Source: Afipia sp. | GTDB taxonomy: Bacteria; Pseudomonadota; Alphaproteobacteria; Rhizobiales; Xanthobacteraceae | Assembly (NCBI GenBank): GCA_017308595.1 | Contig: JAFKER010000007.1 | Span: 248,001 to 312,000, forward strand | Direction of reading: 5' to 3' | Length of the DNA: 64,000 nucleotides | Part shown: in pieces, positions 34,773 through 43,513 of the stretch | Numbering within the stretch: the stretch's first letter is position 1 | Layout of the letters: each line of letters begins with the position of its first letter | Notes under the pieces: generated by a model | Databases searched by the model: none | The model's input: the letters and a program-made list of their open reading frames with translations, nothing else | What the model was told of the DNA's origin: nothing | Program-made: the position numbers and the translations under genes

Positions 34773-35249
34773 TTACACACCCTTCTCGCGCGACATCGTG
34801 ATGCGAACGCCGGTCTTGGCGACGGCGCAGTGGACATCGAGTTTGCGGTAGCGTGAATCGATATTGTAACCGCGAATGAGATTGGTGCGGCTGACGCAGC
34901 GCTTGGCGCCGCGTACGGCATCCGGCTTCGGGATCGTAAACACCAGCGCCGCCGCCGTGCCGATGAAATCGTAATAGGCTTCCGCCGGTTTTTTCTTGTC
35001 GGTCGAGGCGAATACGTCGTTGCTGCGGTTGCGGCTGGCGCAGCCGAGCGAGGCTTGCGTCACGGCGGGATGTTCGAGATAGATCACGCCCGCGACTGTC
35101 TTGCCGATCTTGAGGCCGGGAATCTGGTTGGCGAGATCCTTGGCGAGATCGTCGCAGCGGTCGGCGCGCGCAGGGCTCGTGCCGAGCATGGCCGCTGCCA
35201 GAACCAGCGCAGCGGTTGAATATCCGAACAATGAAAATCGTTTTGTCAT
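34773..35249 (-). CDS. Secreted hypothetical protein
   Basis: The 158-residue product has a signal peptide (MTKRFSLFGYSTAALVLAAA, cleaved near SPARA). The mature domain has four cysteines (DRCDDLAKDL, SLGCASRNRS, KRCVSRTNLI, DVHCAVAKTG). No family recognised. ATG at 35249 gives the signal peptide; the frame runs further upstream through a REP element and was not used. A diverged copy of its last 27 codons lies at 34252-34335. Confidence 0.75.
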   Translation of the reverse strand: MTKRFSLFGYSTAALVLAAAMLGTSPARADRCDDLAKDLANQIPGLKIGKTVAGVIYLEHPAVTQASLGCASRNRSNDVFASTDKKKPAEAYYDFIGTAAALVFTIPKPDAVRGAKRCVSRTNLIRGYNIDSRYRKLDVHCAVAKTGVRITMSREKGV

Positions 35250-35316
35250 GGTTGTCCCCCGTGGGCATTGAAGCGCGCGGGCGAGACGAGTGCAAGGGGC
35301 GGCTGCCATGTGCAGG

Positions 35317-35392
35317 ACGTCATACGCGGGCTGGACCCGCGTATCCATCACTCTTGAGAAGATGGATTGCCGGGTCAGGCCCGGCAATGACG
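35317..35392. repeat. REP-like double palindrome
   Basis: ATACGCGGG/CCCGCGTAT and ATTGCCGGG/CCCGGCAAT, each with 5-base loops, are joined by a short spacer with TATCCATC opposite GATGGATT. Confidence 0.8.
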
Positions 35393-35421
35393 ATGGTACA
35401 GAATGGGTGCGACTGCCATCA

Positions 35422-35952
35422 TCAAAACCCGTTCGTCATCACGCTCACCGCAAAGCCCGCGATCATCACCATATTGAACAGCGTCGGGACCGCCACAAGA
35501 AACGTCGCGCGGCGCAGATGTTCGTTGTGGGCGGCATAGGCGATGGCGCAGGCGCCCACCAGCGGGAAAGCGATGATCCTCGACGTGGTTTCCACGGCGC
35601 TGAACGCGCTTTTGAACTCGAGCCCATGCGCGACCACCGACGGCATGTCGCTCAGCCATGTCATGATGATGATCGTGCCGAGCGCGATGATGGCATGGCG
35701 CACGCGGCCGATGGCGGCGAACACGATGGCGGCAATCGCCAGCACCGGATGTGCGGCAAGGTGGGCCTTCACCAGTCCGCCGCCGATGCCGGAGCCGATA
35801 TGCGACATGTCGCCGAACAGCACCGGCGCATCGGAGAGGCCGAGCCAGGTTTCGATCAGGGCCAGAATAACGAGAACGGTGCGCAGCCCGGCCATGCGCG
35901 GGGCAGGCGCGGGTTCGGGGTTTTCGGCAATCGCCGGCGTGGCGGGAGGCAT
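35422..35952 (-). CDS. Multi-pass membrane protein, hypothetical
   Basis: The 176-residue product has five probable membrane helices with a Pro-rich cytoplasmic start (MPPATPAIAENPEPAPAPRM). Hydrophobic segments include LRTVLVILALIETWLGL, AHPVLAIAAIVFAAIGRV and FLVAVPTLFNMVMIAGFAV. No family recognised. The open frame continues much further upstream, antisense to fumarase; ATG at 35952 is chosen as the first codon giving a compact membrane protein. Confidence 0.65.
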   Translation of the reverse strand: MPPATPAIAENPEPAPAPRMAGLRTVLVILALIETWLGLSDAPVLFGDMSHIGSGIGGGLVKAHLAAHPVLAIAAIVFAAIGRVRHAIIALGTIIIMTWLSDMPSVVAHGLEFKSAFSAVETTSRIIAFPLVGACAIAYAAHNEHLRRATFLVAVPTLFNMVMIAGFAVSVMTNGF

Positions 35953-36162
35953 GTCTGAAAGTCCCGAACGAAATTCATTCTGAAAGGCCGGAAGGTCGCG
36001 CGTCCGCAGGCGGCGCACAACCGCCCTGCAAGAGGCAGATCGGCTTTCGGCCATCTTCCCTTTGTCGGAAAAGCGATTAGAACGGTTCAAACTCTGACAA
36101 GGCGACGGCAGGATCATTGAAAATCCTGCGCTTTTTGCCTTTCCCAACCCGCGAGACCCGCT

Positions 36163-37815
36163 ATGAACGCTCCGACCGCCATTCCGTCGCCCAAGGCTGT
36201 TCCGCCCTACAAGCACACCCCGTTGTTTCCGCTGGGCAAGGACAAGACGCCTTACCGGAAGATTTCCAGCGATGGCGTCTGCGTCGAGACGGTGATGGGC
36301 AAGGAGATGCTGGTGGTGACGCGCGAGGCGCTGCGTGCGCTCTCCGAAGCCGCCTTCGGCGACATCAATCACTATCTGCGGCCGGGCCACCTGCAGCAGC
36401 TTCGCAACATCCTCGACGACACCGAGGCCAGCGATAACGACAAGTTCGTCGCGCTCGATGCGCTGAAGAACGCCAACATCGCCTCCGGCGGCGTGCTGCC
36501 GATGTGCCAGGACACCGGCACCGCGATCATCATGGGCAAGAAGGGCGCGCGGGTCATCACCGACGGCGATGACGAGGCGGCCCTGAGCGAAGGCGCGCGT
36601 GATGCGTATCTGCGCCGCAACCTGCGCTATTCGCAGGTCGCGCCGCTCTCGATGTTCGAGGAAAAGAACACCGCCAACAACATGCCCGCGCAGACCGAGA
36701 TCTATGCGGAAGGCGATGATGCCTACAAGTTCATGTTCATGGCCAAGGGCGGCGGTTCGGCCAACAAGAGCTTCCTGTTTCAGGGCACGCCGTCGCTGCT
36801 GACGCGCGACCGCTTGCTGGCGTTCCTGAAAGAGAAGGTGCTGACGCTGGGCACCGCCGCATGCCCGCCGTATCACCTCGCCATCGTCATCGGCGGCACG
36901 TCTGCCGAACTCTGCATGAAGACGGTGAAGCTGGCGTCGGCGCGCTATCTCGATGAACTGCCGACGCACGGCTCGCCCGACGGCAACGCGTTCCGCGATC
37001 TGGAGATGGAGCAGGAAATCCTGAAGATGACGCAGTCGCTCGGCGTCGGCGCGCAGTTCGGCGGCAAGTATTTCTGCCACGACGTGCGCGTGATCCGGAT
37101 GCCGCGTCACGGCGCGTCGCTGCCGATCGGTCTCGGCGTGTCCTGCTCGGCGGACCGTCAGGTGCTCGGCAAGATCACCAAGGATGGTGTGTATCTGGAA
37201 GAGCTCGAGCACAATCCGGCAAAGTATCTGCCGGAGGTGGAGACCAGCCTCGGCAGCGAGGTGGTGGAGATCGATCTCAACCAGCCGATGAAGGACATTC
37301 TCGCCACGCTGTCGAAGAACCCGATCAAGACCCGGCTGTCGCTCACCGGCACGATGATCGTCGCGCGCGACTCGGCGCACGCCAAGCTGCGCGAGCGGCT
37401 GGAGAAGGGCGAGCCGCTGCCGGATTACTTCAAGAACCATCCGATCTATTACGCGGGCCCCGCCAAGACGCCGGAAGGCTACGCCTCCGGTTCGTTCGGC
37501 CCGACCACCGCAGGACGCATGGACTCGTTCGTCGATCAGTTCCAGGCGGCGGGCGGCTCTATGGTGATGGTCGCCAAGGGCAACCGCTCGGCGGCGGTGC
37601 GCGATGCGTGCAAGAAGTTCGGCGGCTTCTATCTCGGCTCGATCGGCGGTTCGGCGGCGAATCTCGCCGAACACTGCATCAAGAAGGTCGAAGTGATCGA
37701 GTATCCTGAACTGGGCATGGAAGCGATCTGGCGCATCGAGGTCGAGAACTTTCCGGCCTTCATCATCATGGATGACAAGGGCAACGACTTCTTCAAGGAG
37801 TTGAATCTCGGTTAG
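36163..37815 (+). CDS. fumA: Fumarate hydratase, class I
   Basis: This iron-sulfur enzyme interconverts fumarate and malate in the citric acid cycle. The 550-residue product is the long single-chain form. It has a cluster cysteine in [19 protein letters not shown] (Cys115) and further conserved segments [10 protein letters not shown] and [20 protein letters not shown]. Length matches enteric FumA/FumB. Nothing suggests an operon; REP-like sequence follows the stop. Confidence 0.95.
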   Translation: MNAPTAIPSPKAVPPYKHTPLFPLGKDKTPYRKISSDGVCVETVMGKEMLVVTREALRALSEAAFGDINHYLRPGHLQQLRNILDDTEASDNDKFVALDALKNANIASGGVLPMCQDTGTAIIMGKKGARVITDGDDEAALSEGARDAYLRRNLRYSQVAPLSMFEEKNTANNMPAQTEIYAEGDDAYKFMFMAKGGGSANKSFLFQGTPSLLTRDRLLAFLKEKVLTLGTAACPPYHLAIVIGGTSAELCMKTVKLASARYLDELPTHGSPDGNAFRDLEMEQEILKMTQSLGVGAQFGGKYFCHDVRVIRMPRHGASLPIGLGVSCSADRQVLGKITKDGVYLEELEHNPAKYLPEVETSLGSEVVEIDLNQPMKDILATLSKNPIKTRLSLTGTMIVARDSAHAKLRERLEKGEPLPDYFKNHPIYYAGPAKTPEGYASGSFGPTTAGRMDSFVDQFQAAGGSMVMVAKGNRSAAVRDACKKFGGFYLGSIGGSAANLAEHCIKKVEVIEYPELGMEAIWRIEVENFPAFIIMDDKGNDFFKELNLG

Positions 37816-37827
37816 TGTTTTCGTCAT

Positions 37828-37912
37828 TCCGGACGGTCGCAGGCCGATCCGGACTCCAGCCGATGGAGATTCCGGGTTCGATTGCTGCGCAATCGCCCCG
37901 GAATGATGTGCG
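37828..37912. repeat. REP-like palindromes after fumarase
   Basis: ATTCCGGG and CCCCGGAAT flank TTCGATTGCTGCGCAATCG, preceded by a second, weaker pair around CGTCATTCCGGACGG. It separates the convergent fumA and TetR genes. Confidence 0.7.
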
Positions 37913-37922
37913 AGGCAGGGGG

Positions 37923-38504
37923 CTACTTCCCCGGCGCGATACCCTTGAACGACAGCCGCAGCGCGGCTTCGACGCGCGGGTCGTTCTTCTTCCACATTCC
38001 GTCGCTGATCAGCGATGCGATGCCGTGTACCACGGCCCAGGCCAGCGCCAGCGCATCCGGATCGACGGGTTTGCCCGGATCGGTCTGAAGTTCGGCGACA
38101 GCGACGCGCAATTGCTCGAACGCGCCCGGGACGCCATCTTTCTCCGTCCTGAGATCCGACCCGAAGCGGCTGAAGGCAAGCCGAAACAGACGCGGTTCGG
38201 CGGCGGCGAAATCGATGTAGGACAGCGCCGAAGCATGAAGGCGCTTTCTTCCGTTCAGACCTGCGGTGGCTTTCATTGAGCGCTGCGCCAACAGCGCCAG
38301 CGCTTCCGTGGCCACGGCCGACAGCAGTTCATCCTTGTCGGCAAAGTGTTTGTAGGCGGCGCCCGAGGTGACACCCGCACCGCGCGCGGCTTCGCGCAGG
38401 CTGAAACTTTCAGCACCGTCCTTGCGGACATGTTCGAGCGCCAGCGCGACAAGCGCGCTGCGCAGGTCGCCATGGTGATAGGCTTCTTTTTTCGCGACTC
38501 TCAT
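37923..38504 (-). CDS. TetR/AcrR-family regulator
   Basis: The 193-residue product has an N-terminal helix-turn-helix (about residues 8-55: HHGDLRSALVALALEHV, then FSLREAARGAGVTSGAAYKH) and a C-terminal ligand domain of the WHG type. ATG at 38504 follows from family start spacing (MRVAKKEAYHHGDL). It diverges from the carotenoid oxygenase gene with an 83-base gap, so it probably represses that gene and itself. Confidence 0.92.
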   Translation of the reverse strand: MRVAKKEAYHHGDLRSALVALALEHVRKDGAESFSLREAARGAGVTSGAAYKHFADKDELLSAVATEALALLAQRSMKATAGLNGRKRLHASALSYIDFAAAEPRLFRLAFSRFGSDLRTEKDGVPGAFEQLRVAVAELQTDPGKPVDPDALALAWAVVHGIASLISDGMWKKNDPRVEAALRLSFKGIAPGK

Positions 38505-38521
38505 GTAACGCCTGTTTACAT
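38503..38521. promoter_or_regulatory. Probable TetR operator
   Basis: ATGTAA-N7-TTACAT is a perfect 6-bp inverted repeat overlapping the regulator's own start codon in the divergent gap to the carotenoid oxygenase gene. Confidence 0.55.
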
Positions 38522-38587
38522 TGGTGCGCCTGTACCGTAAAGTATGCACCGTTCACTTAAAAAGCCATAAGCCGGGAGAACCAAGGG

Positions 38588-39928
38588 ATGAGCGCCACGG
38601 AAGCCACTGCCGAAAAGAAACCATTCTGGGAGAAGGGCAATCTCGCGCCGGTCCATGAAGAAGTGACCGTGTTCGATCTGCCGGTGGAGGGGGCGATTCC
38701 GCCGGAACTGAACGGCCTCTATGCCCGCAACGGCGCGAATCCCCGTGAAGGCCATTCCGGTCACTGGTTCATCGGCGACGGCATGATCCATGGCGTGTCG
38801 CTGAACAACGGCAAGGCGGAATGGTACCGCAACCGCTGGGTTCGTACGCCGCGCTTCAACGGCGCGCCGCGGCGGCCGGGCATCCCCGACATTCGCAGCA
38901 GCGTCGCCAACACCAACGTGATGGCGCACGCTGGAAAGATCATGGCGCTGGTGGAAAACGCGCTGCCGATGACCATGACGCGTGAACTCGATACGATCGG
39001 TTTTCACGACTACAACGGCAAGCTCGAAACGCCGTTCACGGCGCATCCGAAAATCTGCCCGACCACGGGCGAACTGCACTTCTTCGGCTACGGTTTCGTG
39101 CCGCCGTTCCTCACCTATCATGTTGCAGACGCGGCAGGAGAGCTGATCCGCAGCATTCCGATCCCGGTGAAGGCGTCGACCATGGTCCACGACTTCGCGA
39201 TGACGTCAGGCCACGTCATCTTCATGGATCTGCCGGTGGTGTTCGATATGCCTGCCGCGCAGCGCGGCACCATGCCGTTCGCCTGGAGCGAAACCTACGG
39301 CGCACGTCTCGGCATCCTCAAGCGCGGCGCAGGTATCGAGTCATTACGCTGGGTTGAGATCGAGCCGTGTTACGTCTTCCATGTCGCGAATGCGTTTGAG
39401 GAAGCGGACGGCAGCATCGTGATCGATGTCGCCTGGTACAGCGAGCTGTGGCGCGGCGGCCCGTCCGCGACATCGTTCGACAAGGCGAAGCTGCGTCGCT
39501 GGCGGGTGCCGCCGGGCGCGACAAAGGCGCAGGAGCAGACGCTCGACGACCGCTCGATCGAGTTTCCGCGCGTCAACGAAGGTCTCGCCGGGCTGCATCA
39601 CGACATCGTCTATGCCGTCGATACCGGGACGGAGGCGCTGATCAGCGAGGGGCGCAGTTCGATCCGCAAATACGATCTGAAAACCGGCATCAGTGCGGAG
39701 CATGTCTTCAAGAATGGTGTGTCCAGCGAGTTCGTGCATATCCAGCCGGATGGAACACGCGGCGAGGACGATGGCTGGCTGATCGGCTTTGTCTATGACC
39801 GCGCGCGCAACGCCAGCGATCTGATGATCCTCGATGCACAGAAGATCGACTCGAAGCCGGTAGCGCGGATTCAGTTGCCGGCGCGGGTGCCGCAGGGCTT
39901 TCACGGCAACTGGATGCCGGGGGTGTGA
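38588..39928 (+). CDS. Carotenoid oxygenase family protein
   Basis: The 446-residue product is a seven-bladed RPE65/lignostilbene-dioxygenase-type enzyme, which cleaves a C=C bond of carotenoids, apocarotenoids or stilbenes with non-heme iron. Regions around the four iron-binding histidines are visible: FTAHPKICPTTGELHFFGYG, STMVHDFAMTSGHVIFMDLP, CYVFHVANAFEE and the C-terminal PQGFHGNW. The N-terminus has the usual GLYARNGANP. Its substrate is unknown. AGAACCAAGGG precedes the ATG. A divergent TetR gene likely controls it. Confidence 0.93.
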   Translation: MSATEATAEKKPFWEKGNLAPVHEEVTVFDLPVEGAIPPELNGLYARNGANPREGHSGHWFIGDGMIHGVSLNNGKAEWYRNRWVRTPRFNGAPRRPGIPDIRSSVANTNVMAHAGKIMALVENALPMTMTRELDTIGFHDYNGKLETPFTAHPKICPTTGELHFFGYGFVPPFLTYHVADAAGELIRSIPIPVKASTMVHDFAMTSGHVIFMDLPVVFDMPAAQRGTMPFAWSETYGARLGILKRGAGIESLRWVEIEPCYVFHVANAFEEADGSIVIDVAWYSELWRGGPSATSFDKAKLRRWRVPPGATKAQEQTLDDRSIEFPRVNEGLAGLHHDIVYAVDTGTEALISEGRSSIRKYDLKTGISAEHVFKNGVSSEFVHIQPDGTRGEDDGWLIGFVYDRARNASDLMILDAQKIDSKPVARIQLPARVPQGFHGNWMPGV

Positions 39929-39960
39929 AACAAATTGCGGCTGGCGCGCAATCTCACCAC

Positions 39961-39986
39961 GTCGTCCCGGCCTTCGCCGGGACGAC
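39961..39986. terminator. Palindrome between convergent genes
   Basis: GTCGTCCCGGC and GCCGGGACGAC form a perfect 11-bp stem with loop CTTC. It can act as a terminator and also has the form of the REP elements seen elsewhere. Confidence 0.6.
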
Positions 39987-40012
39987 CTTGTTGAACTACG
40001 GTGCGTGTAACT

Positions 40013-40309
40013 TTACGCCCGCTGGCCCTTGAACGGGAAGCTGCCCATCGGGCCGATGCTGACATCGCCGGAAATGGTATCGCCGTCGACCTTGCCCGAA
40101 AAAGCCAGCGTCAGCGGCATCGGATTGGTGATCGATGCCTTCCATGCGACGTCGTTGCCGTTAACGGTGCCGTCAACGATGTCGGCCTCATTGCCGTCCG
40201 CCGCCTGCTTGCCGGTCAGCGCGCCGCCGTCGGCTTTCAGCGTCAGCGTCGCATCGCGATCGCCAAGCGGCGTGCTCAAGGTGATGTTCCAGTTACCGTC
40301 GACTGCCAT
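40013..40309 (-). CDS. Small conserved hypothetical protein
   Basis: The 98-residue product is an all-beta protein with no signal peptide. Its pattern GNWNITLSTPLGDRDATLTL, GALTGKQAADGNEADIVDG, VAWKASITNPMPLTLAFSG and DTISGDVSIGPMGSFPFKG suggests an eight-strand barrel of lipocalin-like type. Function unknown. ATG at 40309 is chosen over upstream codons that add an unstructured basic stretch. Confidence 0.75.
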   Translation of the reverse strand: MAVDGNWNITLSTPLGDRDATLTLKADGGALTGKQAADGNEADIVDGTVNGNDVAWKASITNPMPLTLAFSGKVDGDTISGDVSIGPMGSFPFKGQRA

Positions 40310-40517
40310 TCTGTTGTCCCCTCTGCCGTGCCGCAGGTTGAATTGACTTTCGAGCGGCACGCGCTGGCGCCGATATAGCGCATTTTTTCCGCGTCATGCG
40401 AATTTTGCAGCGTGCGCATGCGTTTACATACGCAGGTTCGCATCCGTATTTTACCTATTTTTAGGACGCGCTTCCTATCGTCCCGCGTATTGGAATATCG
40501 CGGTGATTTCAGGCGTC

Positions 40518-40823
40518 ATGAATAAAGACAAGCGAGGCGCACCTCGCATCAATTTCGAACGTGGTGTCACGGTCCGAATTCTCGCCATCGACGGGACATG
40601 GCAGCGCGAATGCGAAATGCTGGACGTCTCGGAGACCGGCTCGCTGCTCCGGATTGTTGGCAGTCTTGCAGGGCTCGACCTGAAGGAATTCTTCCTCGTT
40701 TTGTCCTCACGTGGAACGGCGCACCGCCGCTGTACACTGGCATGGGTCGAGGGCGATCGCATTGGTGCCAGTTTCGTCAAGGACCAGCCGGTCAAGAAAA
40801 AGGGTTCGCTCAAGCGGGCCTAG
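40518..40823 (+). CDS. PilZ-domain protein
   Basis: The 101-residue product is a single PilZ domain, a cyclic di-GMP receptor. It has the RxxxR motif in KRGAPR and the D/NxSxxG motif in LDVSETGS. It closely resembles the PilZ protein at 54614 (both contain LDLKEFFLVLSS and end with a VKKKG tail). The target is unknown. ATG at 40518 is preferred; a GTG five codons upstream is possible. Confidence 0.88.
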   Translation: MNKDKRGAPRINFERGVTVRILAIDGTWQRECEMLDVSETGSLLRIVGSLAGLDLKEFFLVLSSRGTAHRRCTLAWVEGDRIGASFVKDQPVKKKGSLKRA

Positions 40824-40838
40824 AGGCGGGAGCTGCCG

Positions 40839-41825
40839 TCAGCTGCAGTTCGTCACCTGATTGGAGCACAGCCTGCGCCACCATCCGCGCACCTTGTCGT
40901 GGCTTTCCACCAGCGCCCAATAACCGCTGCAGGCGAGAATCTTCTTTGGCCCGCCGTCGGCGCGGATCTCACTGCCGCCTTCGGTTTTCGCCGGCATCCA
41001 GTTCGCATCGCTGTGCGGCGCCTGATAAAGGCCGCCCATCCGCGTATCGCCATTGGCATATTGCGCGCCGACCTTGTTCGCCGACACCCAGCCGCGGCCG
41101 GGATAGGGTTTCGGCGCGTTGCGCGGATAGGGCTCGCCCTCATAGTCCTTGCCCGGCGGCTGCGCGCCTTCGATCAGGAACCAGCCATTCTTGTAACCGA
41201 CGATGCTGAATTCGGTGAGCCAGCCGCCCTCCGGCGTGTTCTCGCTGCCGTCTTTCGCCTTGAACTTGTAGGGCGGGGGCAGCGTGCCCAGCACTTTGGA
41301 TTTCACATCGGGAGCCGCGCGCACGTTCAGGCCCTTCGGGTCCTTGTCCTCGGACCAGCCGTGGATGTCGCAGGGCATGGTGCCGGCGGGAAGCGATTTC
41401 GCTTTTGCCAGCAGATCGCTATGCAGTTTGTCGTATTCGGACTCGTCATGCGCCGCGCTGATCACGCGTTCGATCTCGCCGGATACTTTCCTGTCGCGCG
41501 GCCGCAATTCGCCGGAGACCGCCTTGAGTTTGCTGTCTGCGCGCTTGAGTCTCACCACCAGAACATGTCCGGCATCGAACGCGCTGGCGGGTGTCTTCGG
41601 ATCGTTCGCGCTTTTCGGATAGGCGGCGATATAGCCGGTAAGCGCCTTCGTATCGGCGGGATCGGTGCTGGTTTCACTGAAACCGAGGCCCGCGATATAG
41701 CCGTCCGGCAATAAGGGGAGCGCGCTTGCATACCATTCCGGCTGCGCGGGCGGCGCCGTCACCGGCTGCGCCACAGCCTGCGTAATCATGGCGATGCTGA
41801 AGAGGACAGTGGCGAGGCGCGTCAT
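40839..41825 (-). CDS. Secreted SH3-like domain protein
   Basis: The 328-residue product has a signal peptide (MTRLATVLFSIAMITQAVAQ). A central bacterial SH3-like segment, DPKGLNVRAAPDVKSKVLGT and GWLTEFSIVGYKNGWFLIEG, is followed by GRGWVSANKVGAQ. Such domains bind peptidoglycan or peptides. The last 80 residues carry two cysteines around GYWALVESHDKVRGWW. It is the last gene of a four-gene reverse operon that begins at 43401, after a 22-base gap. Confidence 0.8.
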   Translation of the reverse strand: MTRLATVLFSIAMITQAVAQPVTAPPAQPEWYASALPLLPDGYIAGLGFSETSTDPADTKALTGYIAAYPKSANDPKTPASAFDAGHVLVVRLKRADSKLKAVSGELRPRDRKVSGEIERVISAAHDESEYDKLHSDLLAKAKSLPAGTMPCDIHGWSEDKDPKGLNVRAAPDVKSKVLGTLPPPYKFKAKDGSENTPEGGWLTEFSIVGYKNGWFLIEGAQPPGKDYEGEPYPRNAPKPYPGRGWVSANKVGAQYANGDTRMGGLYQAPHSDANWMPAKTEGGSEIRADGGPKKILACSGYWALVESHDKVRGWWRRLCSNQVTNCS

Positions 41826-41847
41826 GATCCCGTCACACCGCCTGCGC

Positions 41848-42426
41848 CTAGTTCGCCGCCTGAGCCGCTTCCGCCCGCAGTTTCCGGGTGATGGCGATGC
41901 GAAACACCACATACTGGATGGCAAAGGCGAGGACTTTCGCGCCGATCGCGATCACGGTCACGTAGAACGCCCATAGCTTGATGTCGCCGGTCATCGCGGT
42001 GGCAATGACGCCTGCGCCGAGTACGAACATGAGCGCAGCCCAGGCATATCCCGCGATGGTGGCGAGGTGAGGGATGTTGTCGCGGACCATCGGCGGCGAG
42101 TAGCGCAGCATCCAGTTCTTGCGCAGCATGATGGCGCCGATGGCGAAGTGCCCGATACTGGGCTTGATCAGGACGAAGCGGGGATCTTTGGTCAGCAGCG
42201 TCGCGGTGCCGAGGACGACCACCAGCGCGAGGCTGGCCCAGGTCATGATGTCGAGCTTTTCGTTGCGCATGCGGGCGCGGATGAATTGCCCGATAGCGCC
42301 CGCGATGGCGACGGCGGTCGCGATGATGATGTCTCCCGTCGCGGCGTAAACCACGAGGAAGACAATGGTGGAAAAGAAATCGACGAAGAGCTGACGGAAG
42401 ACCACGGCCATGGCCGCGATTCTCAC
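41848..42426 (-). CDS. YciB/IspZ-like inner membrane protein
   Basis: The 192-residue product has about five membrane helices and the family pattern FVDFFSTIVFLVVYAATGDI, IMTWASLALVVVLGTATLL and FVLIKPSIGHFAIGAIMLRK. That is the layout of YciB (septation protein A), which acts in cell-envelope synthesis and division. GTG at 42426 overlaps the TGA of the gene before it by four bases (GTGA), which decides the start over ATG at 42411. Confidence 0.85.
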   Translation of the reverse strand: MRIAAMAVVFRQLFVDFFSTIVFLVVYAATGDIIIATAVAIAGAIGQFIRARMRNEKLDIMTWASLALVVVLGTATLLTKDPRFVLIKPSIGHFAIGAIMLRKNWMLRYSPPMVRDNIPHLATIAGYAWAALMFVLGAGVIATAMTGDIKLWAFYVTVIAIGAKVLAFAIQYVVFRIAITRKLRAEAAQAAN

Positions 42427-42794
42427 ACGGCGCCGGGCGACGGAGCAAGCGCTTTCGGCGCGGAATGCAGCGGGATCAGGTTTCGCATCTTGTCGGCCGG
42501 TTTACAGGCGCAGTTGGACACCGAGCCGGTGAATTCAGCGGGCGAGGCCAGCGCGGCCGAAGCCGTGTCGTCGCCCGCAAGCGTCACGCCGGTGAGGGTC
42601 AGCACCAGCGCGAGACTTGCCCATATGGCGTAGCTGGGTCTTGCTCCGGTGGTTCGTCCGAACACGATCTGGCCGACCACAACGGCCGTTGCGGCGATAG
42701 CAGCCAGCAGGACGTCGCCGATCAGCACGAAGGCCGAGAAGAAAACGGCGGTCGAGAGGAAGCCGAGAAGAATCTTGAGAGCGGTGCGGGCCAT
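42423..42794 (-). CDS. Shortened YciB/IspZ-like membrane protein
   Basis: The 123-residue product resembles the first half of its downstream neighbour: LGFLSTAVFFSAFVLIGDVL against VDFFSTIVFLVVYAATGDII, and YAIWASLALVLTLTGVTLAG against IMTWASLALVVVLGTATLL. After about residue 75 it diverges into a short tail with NCACKPADKM. It seems to be a truncated paralogue that has kept an intact frame and a four-base overlap with the full-length gene. Whether it is functional is unknown. Confidence 0.75.
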   Translation of the reverse strand: MARTALKILLGFLSTAVFFSAFVLIGDVLLAAIAATAVVVGQIVFGRTTGARPSYAIWASLALVLTLTGVTLAGDDTASAALASPAEFTGSVSNCACKPADKMRNLIPLHSAPKALAPSPGAV

Positions 42795-42834
42795 CGATGG
42801 CTCCTTGGTTTTAAAGGTTTGCGCTGAGACGGGA

Positions 42835-43401
42835 TCAGGCAGCAGCCGTGGTGGCGCTGGCCGCGACTCCGGCGCGAACGTGCTTCGGGTACCATTGGGT
42901 GAAGTAGATGGCGCTGTTGCGGATCGCGAAGGCGATGGCAGCGCAAATCCATAGCGGCATGCTGGGCATATAGATCGCCACCATGTCGGCAAGGAGCATC
43001 AGAACAAAGGCGGCGCTCCAGACCCAGGTGAGGATGTAGTTGGTGTGCAGAAAGAGCGGACGCTGTGCCGTCTCGGCGTCGACCACTTCTCGTGCATGTT
43101 GCAGCGTAAATGGCCTGCGAAGCGCGATTGAGCCGAGGGCGAGGGCGAGAATGCTGCCGTCGACGGCAAGACGGACCGATGTCGGATGGAGGTCCGCAGC
43201 AAGCAGGTGATAACCGGCAAGCGACGCGAAAATAACCAGCGCACCTGCCGTCAGCATCTTGATAGACCGGCCGCCCACCATATCTCGCAGGACCAGGCCA
43301 AGAGCGACAGCGGCGCTCGCCCAGAGGCTGATCTTGACCGTGGTCAACATCATCAGCGTGGCGAAGGTCGCGAACGGAGCAAGGATCAAAAAGAGGGTCA
43401 T
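42835..43401 (-). CDS. Hypothetical membrane protein with YciB-like topology
   Basis: The 188-residue product has about five membrane helices: FLILAPFATFATLMMLTTV, SIKMLTAGALVIFASLAGYH, a LALALGSIALRR segment, LTWVWSAAFVLMLLADMVAI and LWICAAIAFAIRNSAIYF. Size and spacing match the YciB-like gene two positions downstream, but sequence identity is weak, so kinship is only suggested. ATG at 43401 begins the operon behind TetR operators; a longer frame upstream covers them and was not used. Confidence 0.75.
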   Translation of the reverse strand: MTLFLILAPFATFATLMMLTTVKISLWASAAVALGLVLRDMVGGRSIKMLTAGALVIFASLAGYHLLAADLHPTSVRLAVDGSILALALGSIALRRPFTLQHAREVVDAETAQRPLFLHTNYILTWVWSAAFVLMLLADMVAIYMPSMPLWICAAIAFAIRNSAIYFTQWYPKHVRAGVAASATTAAA

Positions 43402-43422
43402 GGCTGCCTGCCGGGTGGAATA

Positions 43423-43447
43423 TCTTGACGTTGTAAAGATGCATTTA
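43423..43447. promoter_or_regulatory. Probable TetR operator, copy 1
   Basis: CTTGAC-GTT-GTAAAG is a near-perfect palindrome followed by ATGCAT. The same arrangement recurs at 43477-43501. It lies close to the start of the reverse operon. Confidence 0.6.
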
Positions 43448-43464
43448 GGGCCTGACCGGGGTGT

Positions 43465-43507
43465 CGTCAAGAAAAATCTTGACAGCGTCAAAATGCATAC
43501 CTAGATT
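43465..43507. promoter_or_regulatory. Probable TetR operator copy 2 overlapping the TetR promoter
   Basis: TTGAC-AGC-GTCAA is a perfect palindrome followed by ATGCAT, as at 43423. TTGACA (43479-43484), 17 bases and TAGATT (43502-43507) form a consensus-like promoter ending six bases before the regulator's ATG. An adjoining perfect palindrome GTCAAGA/TCTTGAC shares part of it. Confidence 0.65.
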
Positions 43508-43513
43508 GCTGTT

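Noticed and set aside
35422..37995. Very long reverse open frame (857 codons) across the fumarase gene
   Set aside because: Most of it is antisense to fumA and rich in Arg, His and Leu with no domain; only its last 176 codons form a plausible membrane protein, which was kept.
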